Shown piece after piece: positions 6,072 through 7,075 of a DNA stretch of 7,075 bases. Source of the stretch: Clostridiales bacterium (GTDB lineage Bacteria; Bacillota; Clostridia; Christensenellales; Christensenellaceae); assembly GCA_003343685.1 (NCBI GenBank), contig QAKS01000070.1, positions 1-7,075 on the forward strand. The letters run 5' to 3'. Positions within the stretch are counted from its first letter, which is position 1, and every line of letters starts with the position of its first letter. Position numbers and translations under genes: made by a program. The notes below the pieces were generated by a model. It made no database searches. It worked only from the letters and a program-made list of their open reading frames with translations, and had not been told where the DNA came from.

Positions 6072-7075
6072 ATGGATATCATTAATACGATAATAGGCAT
6101 ACCGTTGGGATATATTATGTGGGCGTGCTTTGCGCTGGTGGGGAACTACGGCTTTGCCATCATACTGTTCACGCTCATTACGAAGCTGATTATGTTTCCG
6201 CTCTCCGTATGGGTGCAGAAAAATTCCATCCGCATGATTAAAATAAAGCCGATGCTCAATGAGATTGCGGTAAAATTTGCCGGAGACAGGGACAAGGTGG
6301 CGGAGAAGCAGCTGGAGCTGTATAAACGCGAAAATTACAAGCCTATGGCGGGGGTCATACCCATGCTGATCCAGATTCCCATTATTTTGGGGCTGATAGC
6401 GGTGATCTATAATCCGCTGCAGCACCTGCTGCATATGGACGCAACGGTGATCTCCGCGCTTGCTGAGCAGACGAGCGCCATACTGGGGACGGATCTGGGC
6501 GCTTCTCCTCAGCTCAAGGTGATTGAGACGCTGAACGATCCGCAGCTTGCGCAGTATTTTGCAAATATGCAGATACCGGGCGCGGATGCGGCGGCGGTGA
6601 TTTCGCAAATACAGGCTCTTGACTTGAACTTTTTCGGCTTGAATCTGTCTCATGTTCCCACGCTGGACGTGATGGACGCATACCTGCTTGTTCCGGTCAT
6701 CTCAGGCGGTTCGTCCCTTCTGCTGTCCGTCTGCCAAAACAGGGCAAACGTGCTCCAGAAGGAGTCCGGCGCTCTCGGACGCTGGGGCATGGCGGCTTTT
6801 CTGACTGCTTTTTCGCTGTATTTTGCGTTTATCGTGCCTGCGGGAGTGGGACTGTACTGGATTTTTGGGAATCTGTTCAGCATTGCCGTACTGTATATTG
6901 TAAACGCCATGTATGACCCCAAAAAATATATAGATTATGAGGCTTTGGAAAAAAGCAAGGCGGAGCTGGCACAGGTGAAGGAGCTGGAAAAGAAGCTGAA
7001 GCCTACGCCGGAGCAGAAAAAGCTGGCGAAGGAGAGCTACAAAAAATTCTGCGATATGGACAACGTGAAAAAGCT
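6072..7075 (+). CDS. yidC: YidC/Oxa1-family membrane protein insertase (3' end outside window)
   Basis: The frame is open from the ATG to the window end, giving 334 codons with no stop. It inserts and folds membrane proteins, alone or with SecYEG. It has no signal peptide/lipobox and no large Gram-negative P1 domain. An N-terminal amphipathic stretch (1-20) precedes TM1 (about 27-47, NYGFAIILFTLITKLIMFPL). The charged cytoplasmic hairpin (48-90) includes WVQKNSIRMIKIKPML. TM2 is at about 92-113 (GVIPMLIQIPIILGL), TM3 at 204-222, and TM4/TM5 at 238-280 with PAGVGLYWIFGN. K38 stands where the groove Arg of most YidC proteins lies. The TM2-TM3 loop is about 90 residues, with NFFGLNLSHVP near its end; in SpoIIIJ-type proteins it is much shorter. 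The tail is Lys/Glu-rich and coiled-coil-like. An in-frame TAA at 6063-6065 makes 6072 the first possible start. The ribosome site is AAGGA (6058-6062). Confidence 0.93.
   Translation, partial: MDIINTIIGIPLGYIMWACFALVGNYGFAIILFTLITKLIMFPLSVWVQKNSIRMIKIKPMLNEIAVKFAGDRDKVAEKQLELYKRENYKPMAGVIPMLIQIPIILGLIAVIYNPLQHLLHMDATVISALAEQTSAILGTDLGASPQLKVIETLNDPQLAQYFANMQIPGADAAAVISQIQALDLNFFGLNLSHVPTLDVMDAYLLVPVISGGSSLLLSVCQNRANVLQKESGALGRWGMAAFLTAFSLYFAFIVPAGVGLYWIFGNLFSIAVLYIVNAMYDPKKYIDYEALEKSKAELAQVKELEKKLKPTPEQKKLAKESYKKFCDMDNVKK

Noticed and set aside
6051..6653. 200-codon open frame on the - strand opposite yidC
   Set aside because: Basic, low-complexity product without family features. The + strand frame is unmistakably YidC.

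Overview
The window looks like the chromosome of a Gram-positive Firmicute, most likely a gut-type Clostridia (Oscillospirales/Lachnospirales-like). This is inferred from the strong AGGAGG-type ribosome binding sites, moderate GC content, an insertase (YidC) that lacks the Gram-negative periplasmic domain, and the style of the branched-chain amino acid transporter proteins. No rRNA, tRNA, CRISPR array, insertion sequence or phage gene was found. Coding density is high.

Positions 1-4283 carry an almost complete high-affinity branched-chain amino acid (LIV / HAAT family) ABC transporter operon on the + strand. The order is livK (solute-binding protein, 5' end outside the window), livH and livM (two permeases), then livG and livF (two ATPases). 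livH to livF are packed with gaps of 13, 7 and 15 nt and read as one transcript. A strong intrinsic-terminator-like hairpin sits between livK and livH. It probably lets livK be made in excess over the membrane and ATPase subunits. A second, two-way terminator closes the operon after livF.

Positions 4350-5837 carry a two-gene - strand operon. A 10-TM EamA/DMT-family transporter is followed after only 3 nt by a GNAT acetyltransferase of the phosphinothricin-acetyltransferase (PAT/MnaT-like) type. The acetyltransferase ribosome binding site lies inside the last codons of the transporter, so the two are probably translationally coupled.

Positions 5838-6071 form a divergent intergenic region with a good candidate promoter for each direction. 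It also holds a near-perfect Shine-Dalgarno sequence with no evident gene behind it. From 6072 a YidC/Oxa1 membrane insertase runs off the 3' end of the window. It is not preceded by the usual rpmH-rnpA-yidD genes, has Lys where most YidC proteins have the groove Arg, and has a long loop between TM2 and TM3.

Most of the window is conventional metabolism and transport. I see no convincing undescribed system. The items most worth checking are the insertase variant, the livK/livH hairpin, the transporter-acetyltransferase pair and the orphan Shine-Dalgarno.
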